Shown here piece by piece: positions 1-13,659 of a stretch of 64,000 nt of DNA. This DNA comes from Daphnia pulex (Eukaryota > Arthropoda > Branchiopoda > Diplostraca > Daphniidae), in assembly GCF_021134715.1 (NCBI RefSeq), contig NC_060025.1, positions 2,728,001-2,792,000 on the forward strand, in the 5' to 3' direction. The stretch's first letter is position 1. The number at the start of each line of letters is the position of its first letter. The position numbers and the translations under genes were made by a program. The notes beneath the pieces are model-generated. The model was given only the letters and a program-made list of their open reading frames with translations. It was not told the DNA's origin and searched no databases.

Positions 1-362
1 TAGGCGGGAGATTATGACGCTCGACGACCTGAGAATGAACTAATAAAAAAACGGTTTTATTTATCAGACGGAAGGTATCCTTGACCAAGATATCTTCGTG
101 CACCGTCAGCGAACAACGCGCGACCTTGAATCGGAGAAAGCATAGAAAGGAAGTTGAAGAACTACTTATTTCCTTGTCGCAGTGGAAAATTAGAGAGGGG
201 ATGTTAGAGAGAAATATATCGTTTCATGTTACCCGTTTTTACGAGGTTCCCCAATTTCTCGGTGAACATTCAAACATAAAATAAGAAAAATTGTTTTCTT
301 AAAATGATATTGCAGTTAACCACTGATAGCTTCAAAAGTATAATTCTTTCTCCATATATACA
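1..362. other. Left edge, no gene recognised
   Basis: AT-rich sequence with short open frames only; none has a recognisable motif or splice structure. The right part probably contains the 3' UTR of the GMC gene that ends at 363. Confidence 0.5.
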
Positions 363-2819
363 TTACAGCCAAGTTTGTTTAATCAAGTCAGACGCCTTTT
401 CTCCCACCATAATCTAAGAAAAAAAATCGGTTGTCATGTATGAAAAAAGAGAAAATAACTTGTTGTAATTACCGTTGGTGCATTTGTATTGCCACTAGGC
501 ACAATCGGCATGATGGATGTGTCAGCAACGCGCAAGTTCTTTATACCTCTGAATCTCAACTGAGGATCGACAACGGCTGCAGGGTCGGAGTCGGGACCCA
601 TTTTACAAGTACCTACCGTATGTGCCAAAGTGAAACTGGATCTCTTGATCCAGCATTTCCAATAATCATCCGTCCACAGTGGTTGATCTTCGCATCCTGG
701 GAAAGGTTTGTCGTACAACTTGGAATTAAATTTCTGCAACGCTTCCGTTTTACTGAGAGCTAAACAGAATTTGACCGCTTCGACAGTCACTTCCAAATCA
801 CGAGCATCTGAGAAGTAGTTCGGGTTGATGAGGGGTTTGTCGTAGGGATCGTTCGAATTCAGTCGAATATTTCCTCGCGATTTTGGATGTAAAAACAAAG
901 GGAAGACGGACCAACTATCCCTGTTGACTATTGGTTTGTAGTACTCATTCCACAATTCATCGGAAAAGCCATGAGCGAATCGGACGGCAGTACCGTCGTC
1001 AGATATTTCACTGCCGGAACCAAAGTGCAATTGAATATCCGGCGAGTCATCTGCAGCATCAGCAAATTTCGATTTGATAAAACCAAGTCCTTCCACCCCG
1101 CCTAACAGAGACATGGTGGTTCCTCCGAAGAGAGTATAATTGAGAATTACTGGTAAATTCATAACTCTGGTAGTCGAAATAACAGAATACGGCTTATCTA
1201 TTATTAAAGAAAACCAAAATTTACAATGGAAATATATTCAATTAACTACTTCAATTTCAAACGTACCGATAAGGAAAACCATTCCGATGATTCCAACGTG
1301 ATCGTGCAAGTTTTCTCCAACGAAGGGTTGATCCAATATTGGAGTAATGCCTTTCTCTTTCAAATGATCCGCTGGACCAACTCCGCTCAACATGAGAATT
1401 TGCGGAGAAGCAATACTTCCGGCAGATAACACAACTTCTTTATTGGCCTTGACAACATACTTCCTTCCACGCTTTTCAAATTGAACTCCCGTCGCTGTTT
1501 TCGTATCAGGATCGATGATAATTTTCAAGACGTGCGAATTTTTAGAAATGTGAAGATTCGGTCGATTGCGGACTGGCCGTAGAAAAGCTTTCGAAGTTGA
1601 ACAACGCCTTCCACGACGCACAGTTCCCTGGGGAAACATAAAACCTGTAAACAATAGATTTTTAACTTGGGAAAAATTTTGGTTGTTTCACTTATCAGTA
1701 TTGGTTAACCTGTTTGGAATTCGCCATTACAGTCCCGATTTTGGTATCCCATTTCCACCCCGCCTTGAATGAATGCGGCACCTAACGGTGAACGAAAAGC
1801 AGCTTCACCAACCGTCAAATACCCGCCTTTGCCGTGGTATTTCGTTCCGGCGAGAAAAGGATTTTGATTATCTTCTGATTTAAGGAAATATGGTAAAACA
1901 TCGTCGTATCCCCAACCAACATTTCCGTCATCTCTCCACTTGTCGTAGTCTCGCTTGTTTCCTCGAACGTACAACATGTAATTGAGAGAGGAGCTTCCAC
2001 CTAACATCTTACCCCGAGGCCAGTTGCACCTAATATTAAACAGTGATTCTTCATTTTCCCTGAACTTTTAAAATGAATTAGCATACTACATACTTGCGAT
2101 TAGCATATCCTTGGCAACCGTTGTCCTGAGGGACTGTTTTGTACTGCCAGTCCAAATTCGTCAATTGTAAGCTACCAGCGAACAGTGGTATTTGTCCAGT
2201 TATACTTTCATCATCTCCAGCCTCCAGCAACAACACGCTCCAACCCTCCACTTCAGTTAGACGATTAGCGATAACAGCGCCGGCTGATCCAGCTCCGATT
2301 ATAATAAAATCATATTCACTCCGAATAGTCTGTAAAAAAAGAAAGAGGCTTCAATTTGTGTTCAAGAAAGCGGTTTCTACTCTTCAATTTATTACACCAA
2401 TAAATTCAGGTAATAATAGCTATAAATTATTGTTATATACATTGCGGTTTACAACTACGTCTCTACTATTATCCCAAGACTAACTATAAACCGCTTTTAC
2501 AAAATAATATAGTAATAAACAAATTTCTTATGCGATAACTGCCACAATAAAAATAATTGCATGACATTGTCATAGAAAGTTGCAATATAATGTTATAGAA
2601 GAGGTGAAATCACTTTCTTTTTAAAATGGGATTTGTCAAATGGTAATTTCATCTCTTTAAAATTGCAAGTTAAAATAAAATAAAATTTAATGAAAAAGTG
2701 AGTAAATGGCTTACCGACACGTCGCGGACGAATCCTTCGGGATCGCTGGAACTGTCACCAAACAGCAACCAAGAAAGCAGAGACGTTAGAGCCAATCCAA
2801 ACTCCCTTCCCGGCAGCAT
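363..2819 (-). CDS. GMC oxidoreductase, glucose dehydrogenase-like, copy 1
   Basis: FAD-dependent glucose-methanol-choline family oxidase/dehydrogenase, the family of insect glucose dehydrogenase; likely secreted. Six exons read on the minus strand: 2715-2819, 2094-2329, 1710-2029, 1267-1644, 473-1197 and 363-413. They sum to 1815 nt, about 604 residues, the normal family length. The start gives a hydrophobic leader ([12 protein letters not shown]). Exon 2 carries the FAD-binding GAGSAGA after a beta-strand (DFIIIG) and the acid LLLEAG that binds the ribose. Exon 3 has the GMC signature [11 protein letters not shown]; exon 4 has the second signature region ([16 protein letters not shown]). 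The C-terminal catalytic region reads HTVGTCKMG and SGNTNAPT. The physiological substrate cannot be told from sequence. Its downstream-facing neighbour at 3574-5973 is a close paralogue with the same exon phases. Confidence 0.93.
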
Positions 2820-3573
2820 TTTCTTCGGTTCGACTGCACTCGACGGATGCTTGTGTTCTTTTGCTATTGCTTACAGTAAAACAAGATAGCACGAATGACA
2901 AAAAGGGAAGAGCAATGGCCTAAGTTCCCCCAAGAGAGTAGACGGCCTGAGGGATTGACTGCTGAAAATATCCAGCGGTGGCTCCATGCATTTCTTCATA
3001 CGATGCAAATGGGAAAAATTAAACAGGTTTCAAATTCGACTAAGGTCAGTTTGACCTTTTCAAAAGCTTACGTCATTGGAAAAGGTGCAAGATGCGGTTT
3101 ACGGAAACAATGCGAAGGTGTAAATCAGCCGTGAACGAAGCAAAAAACGCAAATATTTGAATTGCGTCGTCATCAAAAGCCTCAACGTACAAACCTGAAG
3201 GTGACGATCGTCCCGTTATTTTGCCTTAAAAATCTGTGCACAATTGTGATCAAAGTGTTACTAATGAGAACATAAGAGGGTTTCGGGGGATGGCATCCAG
3301 AATATGTAAACATTGTCCAAGGTTCAAGTTTAATATGTTGAAGACGTTACCGCATGAAGTGCTGAGAGAATAATAATCTACGATTTAAATGTTAAAATCA
3401 ACGTTATTGCTCACCTGAATTTTTCTTTCAACATTAGGAAGATTAAAATTGAAATCAATGTAAATTAATAAAATTCTTAAGGTAAACTGAAAAAAAAAAT
3501 GCCTTACTTAAAATTGTATTAAAATTATTAAGACGACTCCATGAATAAATAAATGTCAATAAGTTATGTGGCT
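2820..3573. other. Spacer between GMC paralogues
   Basis: About 750 bp holding the upstream region of copy 1 and the 3' UTR of copy 2. No convincing ORF, repeat or RNA gene seen. Confidence 0.5.
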
Positions 3574-5973
3574 TTAGGTCTGTAGCCAAGTATTTTTGAT
3601 CAAGTCTGACGCCTTTTCACCAACCATAATCTGAGAAAGAGAAAGTTATTTATTGGTGAGATATTAAAAAGAGTAAACATGTAGTTACAGTTGGTGCATT
3701 TGTATTGCCACTGGGCAAGAACGGCATTATTGATGTGTCGGCAACGCGCAAGTTTTTTATTCCTCGGAATTTCAAGTCTGGTGTGACTACGGCCGTCGGA
3801 TCAGAGTCAGGACCCATTTTACAAGTGCTGACTGTGTGCCCAAAAGTGAAAGTGGCACTCTTGATCCAGCATTTCCAATAATCATCCGTCCACAGTGGTT
3901 GGTCCTCGCATCCAGGGAAAGGTTTGTCGTACAACCTGGAACCCATTTCTTGAAAGGCTTCGGTTTTGTCGAGTGCTAAAATAAACTTGACGGCCTCGAC
4001 AGTGACGTCCAAATCGTAAGTATCGCTATAATAATTTGGATTGAAGAGGGGTTTGTCGTAAGGATCGTTGGAATTCAGTCGGATGTATCCACGAGATTTT
4101 GGCCGCAAATACGTAGGGAATATCGTCCAACTATCCCGGTTGAGTATTGGCTTGTAGTACTCATTCCAAATTTCATCAGTATAACCATGCGCACGCCGAA
4201 ATGTGATTCCGTCGTCAGCTATGTCACTAGCGGGTCCAAAATGTAACTGAATATCTGGCCAATCATCACTAGGATTAGCAAATTTTGAATTGACGAATGC
4301 AATTCCATCAATGCCACTAATCATGGAAAAAGGTGTGCCTCTAAAAATGGTGTAATTTAATAGTGTCGGGAGATTCACAAATCTGGTTGTGAGAAGTGAA
4401 TAAGGCTTGTCTAAAAAACACATTCAATTTTAATCAATAATAGCACACAAGATCAAGTAGATATATTGCAACTTGCCAATAAGGAATACCATTCCGATAA
4501 GTCCAACGTGATCTTGTAAATTTTCGCCAACATAGGGTTGATCCAATATTGGGGTGATGCCTTTCTCTATCAAATGATCCGCTGGACCAACTCCACTCAA
4601 CATGAGAATTTGCGGTGATGCAATCGCACCAGCGGAAAGAATAACTTCTTTAGTCGCATCAACAACGTAAATTTTCCCTTGTTTTTCGAATTGAACCCCT
4701 GTCGCTGTTTTCGTATCAGGATTGTTGATAATTTTCAAGACGTGCGAATTTTTAGAAATGTGAAGATTCGGTCGATGGCGGACTGGCCGGAGAAAAGCTT
4801 TCGAAGTCGAACAACGACTTCCATGGCGGACAGTACCCTGGGGAATCATGAAACCTGCAAACATAGATTCAGATTTACTGACATTTGTCAAATTGTAGGC
4901 AAAAATTGTCACCTGTCTGAAATTCGCCATTGTAATCGCGATTCTCGTATCCCATCTCAACTCCGCCTTGGATGAATGCAGCACCTAATGGTGTATGGTA
5001 GCCAGATTCACCAACCGTCAAATAACCGCCTTTGCCGTGGTATTTGGTTCCGGCCAGGTAAGGATTTTGATTATCTTCTGATTTAAGGAAATATGGCAAA
5101 ATATCGTCGTACCCCCAGCCAACATTTCCATCATCCCTCCATTTGTCGTAGTCCCGTTTGTTTCCGCGGACGTATAACATCGAGTTGATAGAGGAACTAC
5201 CACCCAGCATTTTACCCCTAGGAATGTTGCACCTAGTTATAAAGCAGAAACTTGTTAATTGTCTTCCTTATTAATAATATCTTTGTTTACTGTCGATTTA
5301 AAGCACTTTGGCAAGCATTGGCTTGAGGTTGCGTCTTGTACTGCCAGTCTACATTCGTCAAGTGCATGCCAAACGCGTTAGCTGGAATTTGTCCAGATAT
5401 ACTCTCGTCACCTCCCGCTTCTAGCAATAAAATATTCCAATCGGCCACTTCTGAAAGTCGATTGGCAATCACGGCTCCAGCGGAACCCGCTCCGATGATA
5501 ATAAAATCGTAAGAGCTTCGAATCGTCTACAGCAAGTCAGCAACACACAAGTAAATCATTAAACAGTGGCAAACTAATTACCTGAAGTTAAGAATATATA
5601 GCATTTCAGCATGAAACGATACAATCACTCGGCTTGCTTCTGTTACGATTTCTTTGAATCTCATATCATTAAGTAAATGCCGGATAGAAATAACAAACAC
5701 GCTGAAAGACATGCAGCGACAACGAGGGTTGTATAACAGTGGGGGTTTGATTTTATGCTCTTTCGACCACTTTTGATTACCAGAAATAACAACTAACATA
5801 TTTATGGGAATTATTTTTAAACAAAAAAGTTAATAGCAGAAAAGTATTGCATTAGATGGACTACTTGCCGATGGGTCACGGACATATCCTTCTGGATCGC
5901 TTGGTGTATCGCTGAAAAGAAGCCAAGATAACAAAGAAGCCAGAGCAAGACCAAGTTCTTTTGCTTGTGACAT
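3574..5973 (-). CDS. GMC oxidoreductase, glucose dehydrogenase-like, copy 2
   Basis: Tandem paralogue of the gene at 363-2819, same family and predicted activity. Six exons: 5869-5973, 5291-5526, 4913-5232, 4477-4854, 3689-4410 and 3574-3630, summing to 1818 nt, about 605 residues. The first four exons have exactly the same lengths as in copy 1 (105, 236, 320, 378). FAD motif GAGSAGA, GMC signature [11 protein letters not shown] and C-terminal SGNTNAPT are present; the catalytic histidine segment reads HTVSTCKMG, with Ser where copy 1 has Gly. Introns 1 and 4 appear to use GC rather than GT donors (both GCAAGT), where copy 1 has GTAAGC and GTACGT. The frame is open across all exons, so the gene looks functional. 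Confidence 0.92.
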
Positions 5974-7365
5974 CTTCTAGCAGGAACAACCGACTCACTA
6001 TACGGTAACTTCAAAAACACAGTCAAAGTGAGAAAAATTGTTTATACATATCGAAATAACGGAAAACCATTGCTCCGAGTCGTTTCGAAAAAGGTCAGTA
6101 ATTTCAAATGAGGATACTAACCAGACGCGCTCGTACAGACTCACTAAAACCAGTAAAACCTGCCGTTCTGAAGGGGAATTAAAGAACTGCAAAAGGGGGA
6201 CTTATAAGAATAAACAGAGTAGAAGATAAGGAATGGATTGTTGGGGCAAGGAAACATGAAGAAAAACAAGTACGTATTCTTCATTTGGGCAACTAGAAAA
6301 AATAAATAAATAAAAAGAAAACCAAGACTATTGCATTTGTTTTAATCTTACCAAGTTATTCGCCGAACTGCTGTGCACATTTCAGAGCTGCACGCTTTTC
6401 TTGCTACTTCAGGGAATTTGAACAGTACAAATAAAAAAAGATTGTGATTAGGTAAGCATAAATTACCTTGGGCAGATTCTATATTGCGATACTGTAGACT
6501 TTACTAGACGGCAATTGCAGATCACGAGTGTGAGTGTATTCACCCAGGCAGAAAAAGCACAACGCAGACAAAGAAGATTTTAAGGATGTTTTGGCCAATT
6601 AATAAAAATCATTTCTTTTTTTGATGAGTTACAATCTCCTCTTTTTAATGCTTCAATCTCTATTTTGCTTTGCTTCATTGATTTTTGCATTCAAAAAAAA
6701 AAAGAATATTTTCAGGATCACCACAACCCTCCCAAATTGAAGCACACAGGGACAAGAAATCAATCAAAATTAAGAAAATAAATTCAGTTGTTTTACAGCA
6801 ACTTGTGAAAATCAAACTCTACAATCCAATCCCAGCGGAAAGAATTTCAACGTTAAAAAGGAAGAAATTTGGGAGGTTATTTCCTATTTTTTTTTTTACA
6901 CGGGATGGACAAAATATAAACCACGATACTAACTAATAATCTGTTTCTTTCCGTTTGCTTTCGCTAGCCGATTCAACTCTTGAAATAGCAGTGAATCTAT
7001 TTTTAAAAATTCTCTATACCAAAGTCTGTTTAAACCTTTTCTCCTTTCCAACTCACCAAGGGCATTTCCTTTAGAGCAGCGTATACTGTACGTGAAAGCG
7101 CTTGAAACCGAAAAGAAAAAGAGATTAGGGGGAAAAAGTTGAAAATAAACATGATCCAGAACAAAGGTTACTGATGAAATATATAACCGTACTTATCGCA
7201 CTAAAGCATATTGCAACCAAATTGATTTTTTCTCTTCTTTTCAGAAGCGAAAAAGGAGCAAATAAGGACAAAGAGGGATATGGAGGCAGGAGACAATAGT
7301 TCCGAGAATAAAGAAAGAATTCATTGTTTTTTTAGGGTAGGTATTAAGGGGGATAGTTGTCGTTT
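5974..7365. other. Intergenic region between GMC copy 2 and OSBP
   Basis: About 1.4 kb, AT-rich. It holds the promoter side of GMC copy 2 and the 3' UTR of the OSBP gene. The open frames here have no recognisable motif. Confidence 0.5.
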
Positions 7366-10300
7366 CTAAAATATGTCCGGACAAACGGCCCAGTCCTGCT
7401 TCCGTTTACATTCCCAGTATCGTCCACCAAAGACGTGGAGCATGTTGCCGGTATATCGATCCTTCTCCTTTCGGAACCAGTTGGGCTCATAGGTAGGCAC
7501 AGGGCGACCTACAGATGCATTCATAAGTCGCCTGATAGGAATATCAACTAGATTATTTGACAGACCTTCTTGGATGGCCAATTCAGCTTCCAATTCACGT
7601 TGCCTTCGGGCGGAACGTTGCTTCTCTTCAAGACGAAGTTTTTCATCATTGGCCTCGTCCCATTTACCCTCCTCCATCAGACGCTGATCGGGTCGTTTTC
7701 GAGAGTCCGTCGGCGCCAAACCTTCTTCCATTTCATTCAGCTGACAAGCCAGTTCGGTAAAGTTGTAATATCGTTCAGCATCGGGTCTATTCAAAACATA
7801 TCAGATTACATGCTGGAATGACGCATTTCTTCAGCGAGTCGTGTTACTTACGGTGGCACCCGACGTTTCCAAAGCGTGCTCAACGGTTCCGTCTCAAATA
7901 CAGGAGTGCCCTTGTTTGTTTTCAATGTGTTGATTACTCGAGAGGCCTCAATGTGATCGTCCCATGTTCCTCCCATCACCCATTTGACAGAACCATCTCT
8001 AGTCATAACGGCACCCGTCACCTATTTTTTTTTTAAAATTAAATAACATAAATGATTAAAATGCATTTAGTAGCAGGTGACTGAAAGAATAGAAATTACC
8101 TTGCGCTGGGTCTCTCGCGAGAAATAACTGTAGGGAATGAATTTCAAATGGCACTTGTCGCCAGTTACATGATTGGTTATGTCCATCTCGCCACTCTGGT
8201 CAACCCACAACTTGCCGACAATGATGTTGTGCACCGTCGTCGTCACTTTACGCCAAGTGTAGTGGTTACCTAGAATGAAATATACCAACTAAATTACAAT
8301 CAACAAATTAAGAAAGTAACATTTCATTGACTGACCTGAACCATCGAATTCCAAATGATATTCGCCCAAGGGTATTACTTGCAAATATTTGCCACGAAAT
8401 TTCGAAGACATGGTAAACTCTTGCCAGCATCGCCAGCCACGACCCTCGCAATGTTGAGCCACCATGGGTGGATGATGCGACACTTGCTCAGAGATCACCT
8501 TTAAATAGAAACAGTTCACAGCTCAGTCAAACTTGTCAAATTTTGCAATTATTTCTCTAGACTTACTTTCCAACCCTTGTCATCTGTCCTGTCAAACTCA
8601 AAAGTCTCCCCTAATAATGGGTTAAAGGGTTTGGCGGTTCGGATGCTCGTGGTAGCGTACGAGGAAACAGTAAAAGCTGCAACGTAAGCCAGTTGTTCAC
8701 TGGCGTCACTGCATGTAGCCGCCTTGTCCAACAATTCTGAGTACTCAAAATCCTCAGACAAGCGCTGAAGCATAGACAGCGGCTCGGAGAAATTGACGGG
8801 CATGGGGATCTTGCTCAAGTCCTTACCGATGCAGTTTTTCATGACGCCCCAAAGGTTAAGCGGATAATTGGGTTTGTCAGGCACGCGAGTTCGCCTAGGC
8901 TTTCGCGATATCGTTGATCCGTTTTCATTTAAAGTAGAGACTGTCAACGAACTCAGAGTCTCAACAGTGGACGTGTTTCTTCGCGTAATTACACTAATTG
9001 TCGTGTCGTTCTCTGCATCACTTTCCGAGTCCTGTGTATTCTCGCCAGCATTCCGTCCTTCAGAAGCCTAAATGCAGTCGGGTTTGGACAGGTTAGTACA
9101 GATAACGATTGAAAGAAAGATAAACAAAATGAAAATTTTTTACCTGAGAATTTGTGCTTACTCCTGACGGAGTGCGTCGATGACCGATAGGCACCTGTAC
9201 GATGTAATCAGTTTGAATTTCATCCTCTTCGGCGTCGTAGAATTCATTTTCATCGTCCTCTTCCGAATGAATCGAATGAGCCAGGAGTTGGCCACTACCG
9301 GCAGAGAGTCCACTGGGAGTAGCTCGAGCTTGCTGCTGGGCAGCTTGCTCAAGATGAGAATGTTGTTTGGCCAGCTGTTCCACCATGTCTTCCAGACGGC
9401 GCCGTTGTTCGTGTTCGTGCGACAACATTCGCTGCCATTTGCGACCCTGTGTCTGAGCCAACTGGGCGTATTCACCGCAGGCCTAAACCACACCAACGAC
9501 ACAATCGATAAGTCGATAACAAAAGCTACGGAACCTTGAACTCTTCCCATCCCCTACTTCCCGTCTGTCGATACTTATAACTGATAATTTATAGTTATTC
9601 ACGTACATTAACCATGGCACTAGAGGTGATGCGGAACAATGTAGCTCGCTCATTCACTGCCTTCATCTTCGTCAAAACTTCCTGTGGATTGTCGGCGGCG
9701 ACGGCTTCAGCTTCGGCCAACGAACGCTGCAAGGCAGCACATTGCTTGGCAATCAGGTCGCTGCACGTCTGTAAATCCTCTAGCTTGGCACTCAGAGTCT
9801 TCAAGACGGATTGTAATTCGGCCTTGTCTCCTCCCGGGGCTGGAGATTCATCATAGTCATCTTCATCTTCTGCAAAAAATAGAAAGGAGATGAGAAAATT
9901 TGCATAAATAAGTACATGTCTGAAAACAAACAAAAATACAACCAAATAAGAACCCCTAATTGACTTACCTGTGTTACTCATGTACTCTGTAAAAAGATCA
10001 ATAAAGAAATTATAAGGATAATTGTAATCATAGACTAAAAAGCAAGAAATTACCAGAATCGCTAGCTTTGACTGCTTTGGTTTTAGCAAGTTCCAAGGCT
10101 GTCACCCAGCGCTGCCGTTCCACCTCAGTTCCAGCTCTAAGATGGAACGTGTTAGTTCCTGCATTGGAGATGACAAAGTGGCAAGTGTCCTCTGTATGAA
10201 TCATGGCGCCTTGAAGTCGAATGGATCCCCGGCAGGTGTGTGCCATCTCAGCCTGACTCCTATCAAACAGTTGCATGTCAGTTGCAGTGCAATTCATCAA

Positions 10301-10453
10301 GCAGTGACTTAAGAATAGACATTACCTGTAATATGAGAGTACTCCATTAGATAAAATAAACCATCTTTTTTGATAGCCCTTAATATAATTAGTCCACTTG
10401 TGAAGCCATCCCTTCATCTCAGGCTCGTTTACTGGCTGTTTCGTCTCCGTCAT
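7366..10453 (-). CDS. OSBP: Oxysterol-binding protein (OSBP)
   Basis: Lipid-transfer protein that exchanges sterol and PI4P between ER and Golgi. Ten exons: 10326-10453, 10054-10259, 9969-9986, 9607-9869, 9144-9482, 8567-9067, 8336-8498, 8100-8269, 7852-8021 and 7366-7786; sum 2379 nt, about 792 residues, near the usual OSBP length. An N-terminal PH domain (about 12-105) has MKGWLHKW and [14 protein letters not shown]; a coiled coil follows; a FFAT motif EFYDAEEDE near residue 285 sits in acidic surroundings and should bind ER VAP proteins. The C-terminal ORD has the family fingerprint EQVSHHPP near 490. Exon 3 is an 18-nt microexon. The start ATG is the first in a frame that gives the PH domain directly. 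It faces the CDP-DAG synthase gene across a 1.2-kb shared upstream region. Confidence 0.96.
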
Positions 10454-11689
10454 TTTGCCTTCGTTGAAACCCTAAATTAGTTTAAAACAACACACGAAGA
10501 TCCGTGTGAAGACCGAATTGGAATGCGGCCTCAGATGTTTTTTGTGCAATCAGAGAGGGCGGAATATTTGTTTCATTCCAGCCTTGTTGGCAAAAGTGGA
10601 CCTTCCCTTCCTTCTTGTCTTCCACAAAAAATGATTACTAAGGATAAGGGTGGTGGCTCTAATGCACGTTAAATACAAGTTCACAGCTGACGTTCACAGA
10701 ATTTTTGTGGGACAGAATGTGGCGACAAACAGACAGAGCTCGTCGACAGAGCAACGATTTAAAAAATAAAATTGACTGAACGACATTTACAAGCTAACGA
10801 TAAAAGGGATGACGAAACCCGGAAACGGCACAGTTTTAAAAAATATATATATTATGTACTGAAAAACACTTGTGTCGCTGGAGCTTGTGTACTGTATACA
10901 AAGTAGACGCCCCTTTATCTCTTATCACTTTATCTTCTTTGACTTGGGTTAGGGGTACCTATTTTATCCCATTCGTCCCTTTGTTCCATTATCCAACGAA
11001 AACCTTTTCTAGATTGTTAGAAAGTAAGCTACCCCCCCCCCCTCATAGATAGACTGATTATGCTGACGCGGTGACGCCTGAATGCCTCTGTGGCCTATGC
11101 ATTGCTATCTATATATATATTTTTCGCGGAACGTCATTGGAAATTCTTGTGTTTACGCCAATTTGAAAAGAAAAGGAAAAAAAAAATAAGACGAATTCTT
11201 GTCTTGATCGGATGTCGGACAAAGTCGATCCCGTTCTTTATATAGTAATTGATTTACGATTAAAACGGCAAGGTGGTTTCAGACTTTAAGTTAACATGTA
11301 CCAAGGTTTTCTTTTATACTGTTAAATAATAACAACCCACCATAAGCTATCACCTGAAAAACATAATTCCTGTTATATTTATGTTTCGGATGAAAAGAAA
11401 AACTGTAAACGCGCCGTAGTTTTTTTTTTCAAAAACTACCGTCCAATTTAAAGAAATGCCTGAGGCGCAACAACAAGAACTTGTTTAGAACTACCTTTAC
11501 GTGTCAATCGATGACTCAATTTTTTGTTAATAGGATTTGTTTTCTTGCCCGGGTCGGTGAAGTCTGTGTTGTTGGCAGTCGTTCTACGTTCTTCTTGCAG
11601 TTTTATTTATCTCTTCCTTTATCTCCTCTTGTAACAATCTATATACAACTTTCAATCTAATAATAACACGACGTTCCTTTGTGTTAACC
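10454..11689. promoter_or_regulatory. Divergent upstream region of OSBP and CDP-DAG synthase
   Basis: The two genes point away from each other, so both promoters must lie here. A run of 12-13 C occurs near 11032-11043 and short AT dinucleotide tracts near 10845 and 11110. No clear TATA box or binding site can be assigned by eye. Confidence 0.45.
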
Positions 11690-13659
11690 ATGGCGGATTT
11701 ACGCAAAAGGGTTCAAAACAAAGGTACTGATTTGGACACGGAGACAGAAAATGAAGGAGCCAATCAAGATAGCGATGCAGTATGTCGTATACGTTGTTTG
11801 ATTTTTGACATCTTATTTCATTAATAACTTTAAAAATGTTTCTCAGAATCTTGATTTGGACTCTGAGGATGACAAATCATTGGGAAAAAAGGTAGACCTT
11901 TCAAGTACTATCCCAAGTGGTACTGATAAGGCCCCCGAAATGTTGGATGCCACCTTATCTGCTTTGCCACCAAGGTAAGGAAATACAGTATGCAAAACGT
12001 CTAGTTCTACAACCAAGTGATTTGAAAATTAGATGGAGAAATTGGGTGATTCGAGGTATATTCACCTGGGTTATGATCTTTGGATTTGCTCTTATGATCT
12101 ATGCTGGACCATTGGCCCTTATGCTAGTGGTAATTTTCAATCGAATATTTCATTATCAATTCCCAAACTTGATTTAGTTGTTTTTATAGGTATTGGCAGT
12201 GCAAGTGAAATGTTTTGCTGAGATTATCAACATTGGTTATGCTGTCTACAAAATTCATGGTTTGCCATGGTTCCGCTCTCTTTCTTGGTACTTTCTGATC
12301 ACCTCCAACTACTTTTTCTATGGAGAGAGCCTGGTTGATTACTTTGGAGTGGTTGATAATCGAACAGTAAAAAACAATTAACAAATCAAATTTCACAGAA
12401 GGCATCATTATATTCCGTATTGCGCATTCTTAGGAATTTTTGCGAGCGTTGGTTAAATACCATCGCTTCATATCGTTCTCCCTTTACATAGGAGGTTTCG
12501 TGTGGTTCGTTTTGTCTTTAGTAAAACGCTACTACATGAAGCAATTTTCGCTCTTTGCCTGGACTCATGTCGCTCTTTTGATAGTTGTTACTCAAAGCTA
12601 CTTAATTATCCGCAATATTTTCCAAGGGCTAATCTGGTAGGTTACAGTCCATATATTGTTTACAAGATTTTGTCTTTAGTAACACGTCACGCACCATAAT
12701 CAGGTTCATCGTACCCGTTTCAATGATTGTCTGCAATGACGTTATGGCGTACATGTTTGGCTTCTTCTTTGGACGTACTCCGCTCATCAAACTCTCACCT
12801 AAAAAGACCTGGGAAGGTTTCATCGGAGGCGGCTTTGCTACCGTTTTATTTGGACTGATGGTGGACTAACACAAAGTTGCTTAATTTGATTATTCTTTCA
12901 TTAACAAAAACTCCTTGCATTGTTGCTCATAGATTTCGTACGTCTTGTGCCAATACCCTTTCTTTGTTTGTCCTATCGAATTCAATGAAGAAATCGGTAG
13001 AATGACTCTCGATTGTGAGCCTTCACCCCTTTACCGTCCTCAGGAATACTCAGTCCCTGCATCCTTAGCTCCTGTCGTCCGAATGGTGTGACCCCTTTAC
13101 TAATCATTTCTTCCCCCCTCCATTAAGAATTGAGTGATCTGATTTTTTTTTAAATTTTATTCTAGATCACCGGCAAGAATACCGTTATGATTATTCCATT
13201 CCTTTTCCATTCTCTATCGATGTCGGTCTTCAGTTCAGTCATCGGACCTTTTGGAGGTTTTTTCGCAAGCGGATTTAAGCGCGCCTTCAAAATCAAGGTG
13301 ATCAAAATGCCGCCTACAACTTGACTTTAACTAATGGGGGTGTATCTTTAAATTGTCAGGATTTTGGTGATATCATCCCTGGTCATGGTGGCATTATGGA
13401 CCGCTTCGATTGTCAATATCTGATGGCCACTTTTGTTAACGTTTACATTTCTTCTTTCATCCGCATGGATTCGCCACAAAAACTTTTGCAGCAGGTAAGA
13501 TTTCTAATGAAATCGCCAAACTATGTGAATTGCATCGTTAATTTATTTTTTTCTTTCTTACAGATCTATTCTTTGAAACCGGAACTGCAATTGGAGCTTT
13601 TTACTGCTTTGCGAGACTCTTTAACTGCCAGGGGCATTTTGCAATTGACGGCTCCTTAA
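11690..13659 (+). CDS. CdsA: CDP-diacylglycerol synthase (phosphatidate cytidylyltransferase)
   Basis: ER membrane enzyme that makes CDP-diacylglycerol from phosphatidate and CTP, feeding phosphatidylinositol synthesis. Ten exons: 11690-11779, 11847-11974, 12033-12129, 12190-12366, 12434-12636, 12704-12860, 12933-13085, 13166-13297, 13360-13494 and 13564-13659; sum 1368 nt, about 455 residues, as in animal orthologues. A polar acidic N-terminus is followed by several membrane segments. The family signature near the C-terminus is complete: FKRAFKIKD in one exon, then HGGIMDRFD in the next. [13 protein letters not shown] is also typical. Translation begins in AACCATGG, a good animal start context. 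Confidence 0.96.

Noticed and set aside
9158-9550. Frames overlapping the OSBP coiled-coil exon on either strand
   Set aside because: The OSBP frame alone gives family motifs and splices correctly to its neighbours.
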